Shown piece by piece: positions 17,123 to 29,783 of a stretch of DNA of 64,000 bases (positions are counted from its first letter, which is position 1; the number at the start of each line of letters is the position of its first letter). The DNA is taken from assembly GCF_016584105.1 (NCBI RefSeq), contig NZ_NRSM01000007.1:62001-126000 (forward strand). Reading direction: 5' to 3'. The stretch comes from Ectothiorhodospira shaposhnikovii (GTDB taxonomy: Bacteria; Pseudomonadota; Gammaproteobacteria; Ectothiorhodospirales; Ectothiorhodospiraceae). Both the position numbers and the translations under genes were made by a program. The notes beneath the pieces are model-generated. The model was not told the DNA's origin. It was given only the letters and a program-made list of their open reading frames with translations, and did no database searches.

Positions 17123-19624
17123 ATGTCCCACGCCCCCCAACCCATCAATGCCGTTCTGCCCCGGGTCATACAGGCCCTTGCCGAACAAGGTTCCGCCGTG
17201 CTGCAGGCCCCGCCGGGGGCCGGCAAGACCACCCGGGTGCCCCTGGCCGCACTGGACGCCCCCTGGTGCACCGGCACCATCCTGATGCTGCAGCCACGAC
17301 GGCTGGCCACCCGGGGCGCGGCCCGGTTCATGGCCGAATTGCGCGGGGAAGCGGTGGGTGAAACCATCGGCTATCAGACCCGGCTGGAACGCCACATCGG
17401 CCCCCGTACCCGGGTGCAGGTGATCACCGAAGGCATCCTTACCCGCCGCCTGCACCAGGACCCCGCTCTGGAGGGGGTGAGCCTGGTGATCTTCGATGAA
17501 TTCCATGAACGCAACCTGCAATCCGACCTGGGACTGGCCCTGTGCCTGCAGTCCCGCGGACTGTTGCGGGAGGACCTGCGGATACTGGTGATGTCCGCCA
17601 CCCTGGACATGGATCCAGTGGCCCGGCTCATGGGCGACGTTCCGGTGATCCACAGCGAAGGACGCCGGTTCCCGGTGGACATCCGCCATCTGGAGCCGTC
17701 GCGACGGGGCCATGCCGACCTGGAGGCCCTGATGACAGCAAGCCTGAGGCGGGTGCTGACGGAGGAAACCGGCAGCGTGTTGGCCTTCCTGCCCGGACAA
17801 CGGGAGATCGAGCGGGTGGCCAGGGCCCTGGGCGGCACCGACCTGCCCGGGGACGTGAGCATCCACCCCCTCTACGGCAACCTGCCCCCGGAAGCCCAGC
17901 AGGCGGCCATCGCCCCCTGCCCCGCCGGACGACGCAAGGTGGTGCTCACCACCGACATCGCCGAGACCAGCCTGACCATTGATGGCGTGAGAGTGGTGGT
18001 GGACAGCGGCCTGGCCCGGCGTTCCTGCTTCGACCCCGCCTCCGGTCTGACCCGGCTGGAGACAGTTCGCATCAGCCGGGCCTCGGCCATCCAGCGCAGC
18101 GGCAGGGCGGGCCGCCTGGAACCAGGCGTGTCCCTGCGCCTTTGGACTACCGGCGATGAAGCGGCCATGCCGGAACACAGTCCGGCGGAGATCCTGGAAG
18201 CAGACCTGGCCCCCCTGGCTCTGGAACTGGCTCGCTGGGGTGCCGATGCCGGAGAACTGGCCTGGCTGGACCCGCCGCCGCCAGCGGCACTGGCCCAGGG
18301 CCGTGATCTGCTACGGCGACTGGGGGTGCTGGACGATGATGGACGCCTCACCGCCCATGGCGAGGCCATCGCCGCCCTGGGAACCCATCCCAGGCTCGCC
18401 CACCTGATGCTCAGTGGTCGCCGTATGGGACTGGAGACCCTGGCCTGCCAGTTGGCGGCCCTGCTGGAGGAACGGGACATTCTTGGCGGCCTGGACGGCC
18501 CCGCCGAGGCGGACGTGCATCTGCGACTGGAAGCCCTGGAGGGTCGCGGTGTGCCCGGTCACCGGGTACACCGGGGTGGCCGGGATCGGGTACTGCAGCA
18601 GGCCCGGCGCTTTGCCGCCGCCCTGGCTCGCTGCCCCTCCCCGCCGTCCGTCGGGGTGACCCCGCCACGGGAACCCGCAGGACTGCTGCTGGCCCTGGCC
18701 TATCCGGACCGGATCGGACAGCGTCGCCCCGGCGGCGAGGCCCGCTACCGGCTCTCCGGGGGCCGCGGAGCCGCCTTCAGTCGCCACGAATCCCTCTCCG
18801 GCCAGGAATGGATCGTGGTCCCCAACCTGGACGGGGCCGGACGGGAGGCGCGGATCTTTTTGGCCGCACGGCTGGATCGGCAGGACCTGGAGGTCCATCT
18901 GGCCCGGCTCATGGAACGACGGGAACAGGTGGTCTGGGACGACCGGGCCGGGGTCGTCAACGCACGGCAGGACATCGTCCTGGGGGCACTGATCCTGGAA
19001 ACCCGTCCGCTGTCATCGCCGGACCCGGAGCAGATTCGCGCCGCCCTGCTGGAGGGCATCCGGGACACGGGGCTGGCCTGCCTGCCCTGGAACCGGGAGT
19101 CCGAGGTGCTGCGGGAACGGGTAAGTTTTCTGCACCGAACCCTGGGAGCCCCCTGGCCGGACCTGTCGGACGCAACCCTGCTGCAAGGCCTGGAACATTG
19201 GCTGGCTCCCTGGCTGGAGGGCATGAGCCGACTGAGTCACCTGGAACGCCTGGACCTGACGGCCATCCTGCGCGGCTGCCTGGACTGGCCGCTACCCCAG
19301 GAGCTGGACCGGCTGGCCCCCACCCATCTGGTCCTGCCGGGGGGGCAGCGGGTCAGGCTGGATTATGGCCAGGGGGAGGTGCCGGTACTGGCCGCCCGTC
19401 TGCAATGGCTGTTTGGAATGCGGGAAACCCCCTGTGTCGCCGGGGGCCGTGTCCCCCTGCTGGTGCATGTCCTGTCGCCGGCCCAGCGACCGGTCCAGAT
19501 CACCAGCGACTTGGCCGGTTTCTGGACACGGACCTATCCGGAAGTGAAGAAAGACCTGAAGGGACGCTACCCCAAGCACGCCTGGCCGGACGATCCGCTG
19601 GCAGAGACCTCCGCCCGGCGCTGA
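17123..19624 (+). CDS. hrpB: ATP-dependent helicase HrpB (DEAH-type)
   Basis: HrpB is a DExH-box RNA helicase-like ATPase of proteobacteria. The 833-residue protein has Walker A PPGAGKTT at about 30-37, DEFHERN (motif II in the HrpB form DEFH), SAT (motif III), TDIAETSLTIDGV (motif V) and QRSGRAGR (motif VI). The C-terminal HrpB-specific region continues to the end. The frame extends upstream to a TTG at 17060 inside a repeat, but similarity starts at MSHAPQPINAVLP, so I start at 17123. The cellular substrate of HrpB is not well defined. It converges with the HDOD gene, seven bases apart. Confidence 0.93.
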   Translation: MSHAPQPINAVLPRVIQALAEQGSAVLQAPPGAGKTTRVPLAALDAPWCTGTILMLQPRRLATRGAARFMAELRGEAVGETIGYQTRLERHIGPRTRVQVITEGILTRRLHQDPALEGVSLVIFDEFHERNLQSDLGLALCLQSRGLLREDLRILVMSATLDMDPVARLMGDVPVIHSEGRRFPVDIRHLEPSRRGHADLEALMTASLRRVLTEETGSVLAFLPGQREIERVARALGGTDLPGDVSIHPLYGNLPPEAQQAAIAPCPAGRRKVVLTTDIAETSLTIDGVRVVVDSGLARRSCFDPASGLTRLETVRISRASAIQRSGRAGRLEPGVSLRLWTTGDEAAMPEHSPAEILEADLAPLALELARWGADAGELAWLDPPPPAALAQGRDLLRRLGVLDDDGRLTAHGEAIAALGTHPRLAHLMLSGRRMGLETLACQLAALLEERDILGGLDGPAEADVHLRLEALEGRGVPGHRVHRGGRDRVLQQARRFAAALARCPSPPSVGVTPPREPAGLLLALAYPDRIGQRRPGGEARYRLSGGRGAAFSRHESLSGQEWIVVPNLDGAGREARIFLAARLDRQDLEVHLARLMERREQVVWDDRAGVVNARQDIVLGALILETRPLSSPDPEQIRAALLEGIRDTGLACLPWNRESEVLRERVSFLHRTLGAPWPDLSDATLLQGLEHWLAPWLEGMSRLSHLERLDLTAILRGCLDWPLPQELDRLAPTHLVLPGGQRVRLDYGQGEVPVLAARLQWLFGMRETPCVAGGRVPLLVHVLSPAQRPVQITSDLAGFWTRTYPEVKKDLKGRYPKHAWPDDPLAETSARR

Positions 19625-19631
19625 AACTCCG

Positions 19632-20489
19632 TCAGGGGTGATGCAGGACCAGTGCCTCCACCTCCACCACCTGCTGCTGGGCCCGTTCGATGAGAGGGCG
19701 CACCACACCAGGGTCAAGGCCGACCCGCTCCCAGGCCAGAGGAGAGATCGGCGGGGCATCGCCGGGGTCCTGGGTATCCAGCTCGGCCATATGGGCCACA
19801 CTGTTGGCAATGTGGACCAGGGCCACTTCCACGGGATAATCCGTGGGACTCATGGGTTCGTGGTGATACTGAATGCAGTCCTGGAGCTTTTGCGGCAGGT
19901 TGAGACGGGCCGCCAGCGCCCCACCCACCTGGGCGTGATTATGACCGAGAATTTTTCGCTCGGCTTCGTGGGGCGGCAGGGTGCTCACATTCTGCAGGCT
20001 CAGCAGGAAGGCCTTGTGAGCCGCGTCCGGCTCCCGGTTGAAGATCAGTAGCCGACCGATATCATGGAGCAACCCGGCAATGAACATGGACTCGCTGTGG
20101 CGCAGACTCAGGTCATCGGCCAGCGTCCGGGCAATAAGACCGCAATACACACTGTGCCGCCAGAAGGCCTCCATGGACATGAGCGGATTGGGAATGCGAT
20201 CAAAAGCCCGGCCCACGGTGGTGGCCAGCACCAGATCACGAATCTGCGAGGTACCGATCACGGTAACGGCACGGGAGATGGTTTCCACCCGATGGGACAG
20301 GCCGTAAAAGGGGCTGTTGGCCAGTTGCAGCAGGCGAATGGTCAGCGCCGGGTCCTGACTGATCAGGCGACCGATATCCGCCGCGGTACTTTCCGGATCA
20401 TTGACCATGGCATTCAGGCGCACCGCCACTGCCGGCAACGAAACCAGCCCCGTGGATTCTTCCACCAGTTGTTCAATACTGAGCGACAT
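19632..20489 (-). CDS. HDOD-domain signalling protein
   Basis: This 285-residue protein consists almost entirely of an HDOD domain: LVEESTGLVSLPAVAVRLNAMV at the start, ISQDPALTIRLLQLANSPFYG, then LIARTLADDLSLRHSESMFIAGLLHDIGRLLI and ILGHNHAQVGGALAARLNLP. It retains an HD pair and the HDIG-like LLHDIGR, but HDOD proteins generally lack phosphodiesterase activity and act as interaction modules. The start at 20489 has a GGGGGTG ribosome binding site; a longer frame up to 20594 lacks similarity. It lies 67 bases downstream of the membrane-tailed response regulator and is probably its operon partner. Confidence 0.88.
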   Translation of the reverse strand: MSLSIEQLVEESTGLVSLPAVAVRLNAMVNDPESTAADIGRLISQDPALTIRLLQLANSPFYGLSHRVETISRAVTVIGTSQIRDLVLATTVGRAFDRIPNPLMSMEAFWRHSVYCGLIARTLADDLSLRHSESMFIAGLLHDIGRLLIFNREPDAAHKAFLLSLQNVSTLPPHEAERKILGHNHAQVGGALAARLNLPQKLQDCIQYHHEPMSPTDYPVEVALVHIANSVAHMAELDTQDPGDAPPISPLAWERVGLDPGVVRPLIERAQQQVVEVEALVLHHP

Positions 20490-20556
20490 GATCACCCCCG
20501 AAGTGACTGCTTGCCTATCATACACCCAGAAGCCCGGGTGGCCACGGCATCGCTGG

Positions 20557-21897
20557 CTACCCCAGCACGGTTCCCAACCAGAAAGCCAAACCAATGGTCA
20601 ATACCACCCCAGTCACGCCAATCAGCCAGAGCCGCCTGCGGCGCACTCGACTACGCTCCAACTCCCAGCGCACCACCGACTCGGATCCCTTGTGTTGTCT
20701 CTCGCTCCTGGGCGCATCTTCCTCGGGCTTCGGCGACGCCCCCCCCATGACGGGGATTTCCGGTACCACCGGCTCCGGTTCATTGGATTCTTCCCGAAGG
20801 GAGGCCTCGGCAGACTGCTCCAGCAACTGGGAAAGCCGCTTTTCCAGTTGCTGGCAGTGATCCTCAAGCTGATTTTCGCGCTCTCGGGCAGCGGCACGGA
20901 GACGGTTGACTTCCGCTCTCGCTGAATTCGCTTCATCCCGGGCCTTGGCAAGGGCGGACTCAGCCTCCTCCAGGCGCCCGCTGACACCAAGCAGTTCATC
21001 CTCGGCCTGCAATCTTGCCAGCTCCGCCGCCTTGATACGGGCGTCCATATTGGCCGCATCACGGTCCGAGGCACGGGCCTGAAGCTCCGTACAGGTACGT
21101 TCCGCCGATGCTGCGCGCTCCCGGGTCTGATTCAGTTCCGTCAGGGCCTGCTCCAGATCCCGGTTCAATCCATGGATGCGGGCATCCAGTTCGTTGTTGC
21201 GCGCCTGCTCCTTTTCCAGCTGGGATGACAGCCTGCTTTCCGTGGCACGGACCGTTTTCAACGTCTGCTCCAGCTGCTTGAGGCGTACCTGCACCTCCCG
21301 CTCATCCGAAGTCTGCTGTCGAAGCATCAACTCGGTACGGAGCTGCTTGAGATCCTTTTCAAGTTGATCACGATCTATTTCAAGCTGTTCACGGTCCTTG
21401 AGAGCGCTCGCAGTCTGGGCAAGGGCCTGAGCAAGCTGTTCACGCAAGGCATTCAATTCATCCCTTGCGCCGGGGGCATGGGCCGTGGAAGATACAGCGG
21501 CCAGCCGTGCCTTCAGCAATTGATCCGTGATCCTGAGAACCTCTTCCCCCCGAAACGGCTTTTTCAACAGCTCATTTGCCCCGCACTCCCTGATCCGTTG
21601 CAGGGTTCCCACATCATCCTCATTACCGGTGACCACGACCACCGGAAGACCACTGACGCGGGCGATCTGACTCTCGCGAATCCGCTTGAGCAATCCGTAA
21701 CCGTCAAGCCTGGGCATGGACAGGTCAGTGAATACACAGGCGACGGCAGGCTCGCTCTCCAGCAACACCCAGGCAGCTTCCCCATCTTCGGCCTCGACCA
21801 CCGGGTAACGGTTGCCGAGAATCTTGTTCAATGCCTGCCGCATGACTCTGGAGTCATCCACCACCAGAATCATGGGCGCATTAGCTAAAGAACTCAT
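20557..21897 (-). CDS. Response regulator receiver with long coiled coil and C-terminal membrane anchor
   Basis: This 446-residue protein starts with a CheY-like receiver (about 8-128): acidic pair D14/D15, phosphorylated aspartate D58 (FTDLSMP), T90 and K113 (LKKPF). A long charged coiled coil follows (about 150-375), with no DNA-binding or enzymatic output domain. The protein ends in a linker and a single hydrophobic helix (about 423-443), so it appears tail-anchored in the inner membrane. The start at 21897 has GGAGAAAG at good spacing. With the HDOD gene downstream, it could be a phosphorylation-controlled membrane scaffold; this is inference. Confidence 0.85.
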   Translation of the reverse strand: MSSLANAPMILVVDDSRVMRQALNKILGNRYPVVEAEDGEAAWVLLESEPAVACVFTDLSMPRLDGYGLLKRIRESQIARVSGLPVVVVTGNEDDVGTLQRIRECGANELLKKPFRGEEVLRITDQLLKARLAAVSSTAHAPGARDELNALREQLAQALAQTASALKDREQLEIDRDQLEKDLKQLRTELMLRQQTSDEREVQVRLKQLEQTLKTVRATESRLSSQLEKEQARNNELDARIHGLNRDLEQALTELNQTRERAASAERTCTELQARASDRDAANMDARIKAAELARLQAEDELLGVSGRLEEAESALAKARDEANSARAEVNRLRAAARERENQLEDHCQQLEKRLSQLLEQSAEASLREESNEPEPVVPEIPVMGGASPKPEEDAPRSERQHKGSESVVRWELERSRVRRRRLWLIGVTGVVLTIGLAFWLGTVLG

Positions 21898-22078
21898 TGA
21901 TTCTTTCTCCTGCCCTGGCATGGCCATCGGTCGTGTATTCATGCTTCAGTTTAGCGCCTGAGGCTTCAGGATACCTTGCCAACTGGTCAGAACACGACAT
22001 CCTTCCGTCGGTCCCTTGATCCCTCGGGCCACTCAAGCCATCATCCAGACAGCCATCACCTCCCAAGGGAAGCGCGAC

Positions 22079-22774
22079 ATGACGGAAACAATCGTGATCA
22101 CGGGTGCCAACCGGGGCATCGGCCTGATGTTCGTACAGCAGTATGCGGAGGCGGGTGCCCGGGTGCTGGCCGCCTGCCGCCACCCGGAGCAGGCCCGGGA
22201 GCTGAGCCGGTTAGCCGCCAAGACCCGGGGCCGGGTCAGCGTACACCCCATGGATGTCACCAATCCCGTGCAGGTCCGGGCGCTGACGGGCACCCTGACG
22301 GAGACGCCGGTGGACATCCTGATCAACAATGCCGGCAGCTATGGTCCCGCAAGTGCCTTCGGCAACACGGACGTGGAAGGCTGGCTGGAGACCTTCCGGA
22401 TCAATACCGTGGCGCCGCTGAAGATCATGGAGGCCCTGGTGGAGCCAGTGGCGTCCAGCCGGCGGCGCCTGATGGTGAACATCTCCAGCAAGATGGGCAG
22501 CATGGCGGACAACGGTTCCGGCGGCGCCTACATCTACCGCTCCACCAAGGCGGCCCTGAACGCGATCACCGTCAGTGCGGCGCGCGACCTCAAGGCACGG
22601 GGCATCACGGTGGCGGCCCTGCATCCCGGCTGGGTACAGACGGACATGGGCGGGCCCAATGCGGAAATCACCACGGAGCAGAGCGTGACCGCCATGCGTC
22701 AGACCATCAGCCATCTCACCCTGGCGGACAGCGGCCGTTTCATCGACATCGACGGCAGCGACATCCCTTGGTGA
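22079..22774 (+). CDS. Short-chain dehydrogenase/reductase
   Basis: This 231-residue Rossmann-fold oxidoreductase has the NAD(P)-binding motif TGANRGIG near residues 8-15, NNAG (about 83-86), the catalytic serine in VNISSKMGS and YIYRSTKAA supplying the YxxxK pair. The arginine just after the glycine motif and ACRHPEQ suggest NADP preference, but this is a guess. The frame opens earlier at 22016, but similarity starts at MTETIVITGAN with AAGGGA upstream. The substrate is unknown. The FKBP gene begins four bases after its stop. Confidence 0.9.
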   Translation: MTETIVITGANRGIGLMFVQQYAEAGARVLAACRHPEQARELSRLAAKTRGRVSVHPMDVTNPVQVRALTGTLTETPVDILINNAGSYGPASAFGNTDVEGWLETFRINTVAPLKIMEALVEPVASSRRRLMVNISSKMGSMADNGSGGAYIYRSTKAALNAITVSAARDLKARGITVAALHPGWVQTDMGGPNAEITTEQSVTAMRQTISHLTLADSGRFIDIDGSDIPW

Positions 22775-22778
22775 TCCG

Positions 22779-23360
22779 GTGCTGAGTCTGCTGCGCAACG
22801 TGCTGTTCCTGGCGGCCCTGAGCCTGGTGATGCTGGTGGCCCTGTTTCTGGGCGCCCGCAGTTGCGGACTGACGCCGGAACAGGCCGAGGAAGCCCGCCT
22901 GCTGGTGGAGATGAACATCGAGGACGGCGAGGCCTATCGCAGCCGCAACGGCCGGCGGGACGGCGTGGTGACCCTGTCCAGCGGCCTGCAGGTGGAGATG
23001 CTGGCCCGGGGTGACGGACCCGTGCCGACCCTGGAAGACCAGGTAGTGGTGCATTACCGGGGCCTGCACCTGGACGGACGGGTGTTCGACAGCTCCCATC
23101 GCCGGGCGGTGCCGTCGGTGGTGGCGGTGCGGGATACGATCCCGGGCTGGCGGGAGGCCCTGGTGAACATGCCCGCGGGCAGCCGGGCCCGGCTGGTGGT
23201 TCCCCACTGGCTGGCCTATGGCGAGGGACGGGCCGGGGCCGTCATCGGGCCGGGAGAGACCCTGATCTTCGAACTGGAACTGCTGGAGGTGCTGGTCCCC
23301 GGCGAACCGGAAGATCCGCCGACGGATCCCATGCAGCAGACGGTTCCGGGGATCGGCTGA
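22779..23360 (+). CDS. FKBP-type peptidyl-prolyl isomerase, membrane-anchored
   Basis: This 193-residue protein has an N-terminal membrane helix (about 5-27) and an FKBP domain (about 62-172) with VVVHYRGLHLDGRVFDSS, IPGWREALVNMPAGSRARLVVPHWLAYG and TLIFELELLEV. It should speed proline isomerisation of proteins on the periplasmic side. The start codon is GTG. It is tightly linked to the SDR gene, but no functional connection is evident. The tail is proline-rich and acidic. Confidence 0.88.
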   Translation: MLSLLRNVLFLAALSLVMLVALFLGARSCGLTPEQAEEARLLVEMNIEDGEAYRSRNGRRDGVVTLSSGLQVEMLARGDGPVPTLEDQVVVHYRGLHLDGRVFDSSHRRAVPSVVAVRDTIPGWREALVNMPAGSRARLVVPHWLAYGEGRAGAVIGPGETLIFELELLEVLVPGEPEDPPTDPMQQTVPGIG

Positions 23361-23375
23361 GCCGCCCCGTCGTCC

Positions 23376-24917
23376 TCAGCGTTTCCAGCGCACCTCGTAC
23401 AGATCCAGCCGCCGGTCCACCAGGTTGCGCACGGCCCCGTGGGTGCGCAGTTCCTTGAGATTGTCCAGATCCAGGTCGGCGATCAGGGTCATCTCGGTGT
23501 TGGGGGTGGCCTCGGCGGCCACCGCGTCATGGGGGAAGGCGAAGTCCGACGGGGTGAACACCGCCGCCTGGGAATACTGCATGTCCATGTTCTCCACCTT
23601 CGGCAGGTTGCCCACGCTGCCGGAGATGACCACATAGCACTCGTTCTCGATGGCCCGGGCCTGGGCGCAGCGACGCACCCGCAGGTAGGCGTTCTTGGTG
23701 TCGGTCCAGAACGGCACGAACAGGATCTGCAGGCCCTGGTCCGCCAGCAGGCGGGGCAGTTCGGGAAACTCCACGTCGTAGCAGATCAGGATGCCGATCT
23801 TGCCGAAGTCGGTCTCGAAGATGCGAACCTTGTCGCCGCCCTTCAGGCCCCAGTAGGATCGCTCGTCCGGGGTGATGTGCAGCTTGTACTGCTTGTCCCA
23901 GCTGCCGTCCCGGCGGCACAGGTAGGAGACGTTGCGCAGTTCCCGGCCATCGTACTCGGGCATGCTGCCGGCGATGATGTTGATGTTGTAGGCCAGGGCC
24001 AGGTTGACCATCTCCTGGCGCAGGGTGTCGGTGTAGTCGGCCAGATGACGCACCGCCTCGGCGGTGTTGTCCTGGTTGAACTGGCCCATCAGCGGACCAT
24101 TGAAGAATTCCGGAAACAGCACCACGTCGGCCTGATAGCCGGACACCGCGTCGACGAAATATTCCACCTGCTGCAGCAGTTCGTCGAGGGATTTCAGCGG
24201 CCGCATCTGCCATTGCACCGCCCCCACCCGCACCACCTGCTTGGTGGCGCCGATCAGGGTTTCCTTCTCCTCGTAGTAGATGTTGATCCACTCCAGCAGG
24301 GTGGCGTAGGCGTGGGATTCCTTGTCGTCGGGCAGGTAGTCGTTGATGATCCTGCGCACGTGGAAGTCGTTGGACAGCTGGAAGGTGAGCACCGGGTCGG
24401 TGACCTCATGGGACTTCACCAACTCCACATACTGCTGGGGGCTCATCTCCTCCCGGTAACGGGCATAGCCGGGGATGCGGCCGCCGGCGACGATGGCCCG
24501 CAGATTGAGCTTTTCGCACAGTTCCTTGCGGGCGTCGTAGAGACGGCGCCCCAGGCGCATGCCCCGGTATTCCGGGTCCACGAACACGTCCACGCCGTAG
24601 AGGGTGTCGCCGTCCGGGTCATGGGTGGTGAGAAAGCCCTTGCCGGTGATCTCCCAGTATTTGTGACGATCGCCCCAGCGCCGGTAGTCCACGATCAGGC
24701 TGATGGCCGCCGCCACCACCCGGCCGTTGTCCTCGATGCAGATCTGGCCTTCGGGAAAGCGCTGGATCTGGGATTCGAACTGCTCCCGACTCCAGGCGCC
24801 GTCCAGGTTGGGATAGACAGCCTCCATGATGAGATGGATGTCGTCGTAATCGGCCAGACAGGTGTTGCGCAGAAGCAGGCGATGCGAGTCGTATTCCGTG
24901 TCGCGGGACTCAGGCAT
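23376..24917 (-). CDS. GNAT acetyltransferase fused to a nitrilase-superfamily hydrolase
   Basis: This 513-residue fusion has an N-terminal GNAT domain (about 10-205) with an acetyl-CoA loop at RGMRLGRRLYDAR (118-130). The C-terminal carbon-nitrogen hydrolase (about 228-505) keeps its Glu-Lys-Cys triad: E270 (LFPEFFN), K345 (YKLHITPDE) and C379 (ICYDVEFPE). Such bifunctional proteins are known in proteobacteria, but their substrates are not established. A two-step modification of one amine or amide metabolite is plausible. The gene is 35 bases downstream of metH on the same strand, so it may be co-transcribed with it. Confidence 0.92.
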   Translation of the reverse strand: MPESRDTEYDSHRLLLRNTCLADYDDIHLIMEAVYPNLDGAWSREQFESQIQRFPEGQICIEDNGRVVAAAISLIVDYRRWGDRHKYWEITGKGFLTTHDPDGDTLYGVDVFVDPEYRGMRLGRRLYDARKELCEKLNLRAIVAGGRIPGYARYREEMSPQQYVELVKSHEVTDPVLTFQLSNDFHVRRIINDYLPDDKESHAYATLLEWINIYYEEKETLIGATKQVVRVGAVQWQMRPLKSLDELLQQVEYFVDAVSGYQADVVLFPEFFNGPLMGQFNQDNTAEAVRHLADYTDTLRQEMVNLALAYNINIIAGSMPEYDGRELRNVSYLCRRDGSWDKQYKLHITPDERSYWGLKGGDKVRIFETDFGKIGILICYDVEFPELPRLLADQGLQILFVPFWTDTKNAYLRVRRCAQARAIENECYVVISGSVGNLPKVENMDMQYSQAAVFTPSDFAFPHDAVAAEATPNTEMTLIADLDLDNLKELRTHGAVRNLVDRRLDLYEVRWKR

Positions 24918-24952
24918 GGGGACTCCGATGGATAGGACGATGTGAACGGGGC

Positions 24953-28714
<3,762 letters not shown>

Positions 28715-28860
28715 GAACATCTATCCGGTTGCATCAAAGTTTTTCAGCATAACATGCCTGCTGTCGGCATTTCCCCGACCTGCCCTGAGAGATGGAAGCA
28801 GCCTCTCCCAACGGTCACCGCGGAGCGACCGTGTCCACCGATACTGACTCAGATCATGGA

Positions 28861-29001
28861 TTGACATCCATCAACAATCTAAGCTTATTCCCATGGTTAA
28901 AGGGCGTCTGTTGGGTCTCTTGGTCCTTGACCATTTACCCGTCACGTTTGCGGGTTTCAATCCTCACACAATATCTGGCCGCCATTGGTGGCCTTTTTTT
29001 T
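28861..29001 (+). ncRNA. Possible small RNA or leader between metH and bpt
   Basis: A consensus -35 box TTGACA is at 28861-28866, and a strong intrinsic terminator ends at 29001. The intervening transcript, if made, would be about 100 bases. The -10 box is poor (CTTATT at 17-base spacing), which lowers confidence. No coding sequence explains a plus-strand terminator here, since metH is transcribed away. It could be a free small RNA or an attenuator leader for bpt, which starts 29 bases later. The 28721-29030 gap of about 310 bases holds nothing else I recognise. Confidence 0.35.
28977..29001 (+). terminator. Intrinsic terminator upstream of bpt
   Basis: GGCCGCC (28977-28983), loop ATT and GGTGGCC (28987-28993) make a 7-bp stem with one G-U pair, followed directly by eight Ts (28994-29001). 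It is oriented to stop plus-strand transcription just before bpt. Confidence 0.75.
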
Positions 29002-29030
29002 AGCCTGGTGCTGATCTGGACAAACACACC

Positions 29031-29753
29031 GTGTCCCTGCATGAATCTCTGATATTTTTTGCAACCGCACCTGACAGCTGCCCATACATGAAAGGCGGCA
29101 AGATGGTCAGTCTGTTTGCCGATCCGGGTGGGCCGATGAATGCCGCCGTCTACGGCGAATTGCTCCATCACGGCTTTAGACGTAGCGGAAATCACGTGTA
29201 CCGTCATCAATGCCCGCAATGCCGGGCCTGCATTCCCTATCGCATACCCGTGTCCCGATTCAAACCGGACCGAAGCCAGCGGCGTACAGCCACACTGAAC
29301 CGGGACCTTGCCGTACGAATCCGGGAGGCCAGTTATGACCCGGAACACTTTGCGCTTTACGCGACTTACGTGAATCACCGGCACAAAGGCGGAGGAATGG
29401 ATAATCCGACGGAGGAAAGCTACCGGGGATTCGTGACCAGCCAGTGGTGCTGTACCTGGCTGGTGGAGTTCAGGGACGGGGACAGGCTATTGGGCGTCGC
29501 CGTTATCGACCGCGTGCCCGATGCGCTGTCGGCGGTCTATACCTTCTTCGACCCTGAGTTTCACCATCGCGGCCTGGGCACCCTGGCGGTGCTGTGGCAG
29601 ATTCAGCGGGCCCGGGAGGAAGGATTATCCTTTGTTTATCTGGGCTACTGGAATGCCAGGAGCCCCAAGATGGCATACAAGCACCGGTTCCAGCCCGGCG
29701 AGGGGCTGGTGAACGGCATCTGGCGATCCGTGGGCCAGGTCGTGTCGCGTTAA
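29031..29753 (+). CDS. bpt: Aspartate/glutamate leucyltransferase (arginyltransferase family)
   Basis: Bpt adds leucine from Leu-tRNA to proteins with N-terminal Asp or Glu, marking them for ClpS/ClpAP degradation (N-degron pathway). The 240-residue protein has the family's N-terminal cysteine segment SCPYMKGGKMVSLFADP, the HQCPQCRACIPYRIPVSRF motif and the C-terminal GNAT-like fold with VYTFFDPEFHHRGLGTLAVLWQI and YLGYWNARSPKMAYKHRFQP. The start is GTG. Unlike many genomes, aat, clpA and infA are not adjacent here. It is convergent with the hisN-like gene. Confidence 0.92.
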   Translation: MSLHESLIFFATAPDSCPYMKGGKMVSLFADPGGPMNAAVYGELLHHGFRRSGNHVYRHQCPQCRACIPYRIPVSRFKPDRSQRRTATLNRDLAVRIREASYDPEHFALYATYVNHRHKGGGMDNPTEESYRGFVTSQWCCTWLVEFRDGDRLLGVAVIDRVPDALSAVYTFFDPEFHHRGLGTLAVLWQIQRAREEGLSFVYLGYWNARSPKMAYKHRFQPGEGLVNGIWRSVGQVVSR

Positions 29754-29783
29754 ATCACGCGCCACGACTTTCCGGCCGCCCCA

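Noticed and set aside
28741-28860. Riboswitch (cobalamin or S-adenosylhomocysteine) in the metH leader
   Set aside because: I looked for the B12 box and the conserved SAH-switch core and did not find either. A covariance search with Infernal would settle it.
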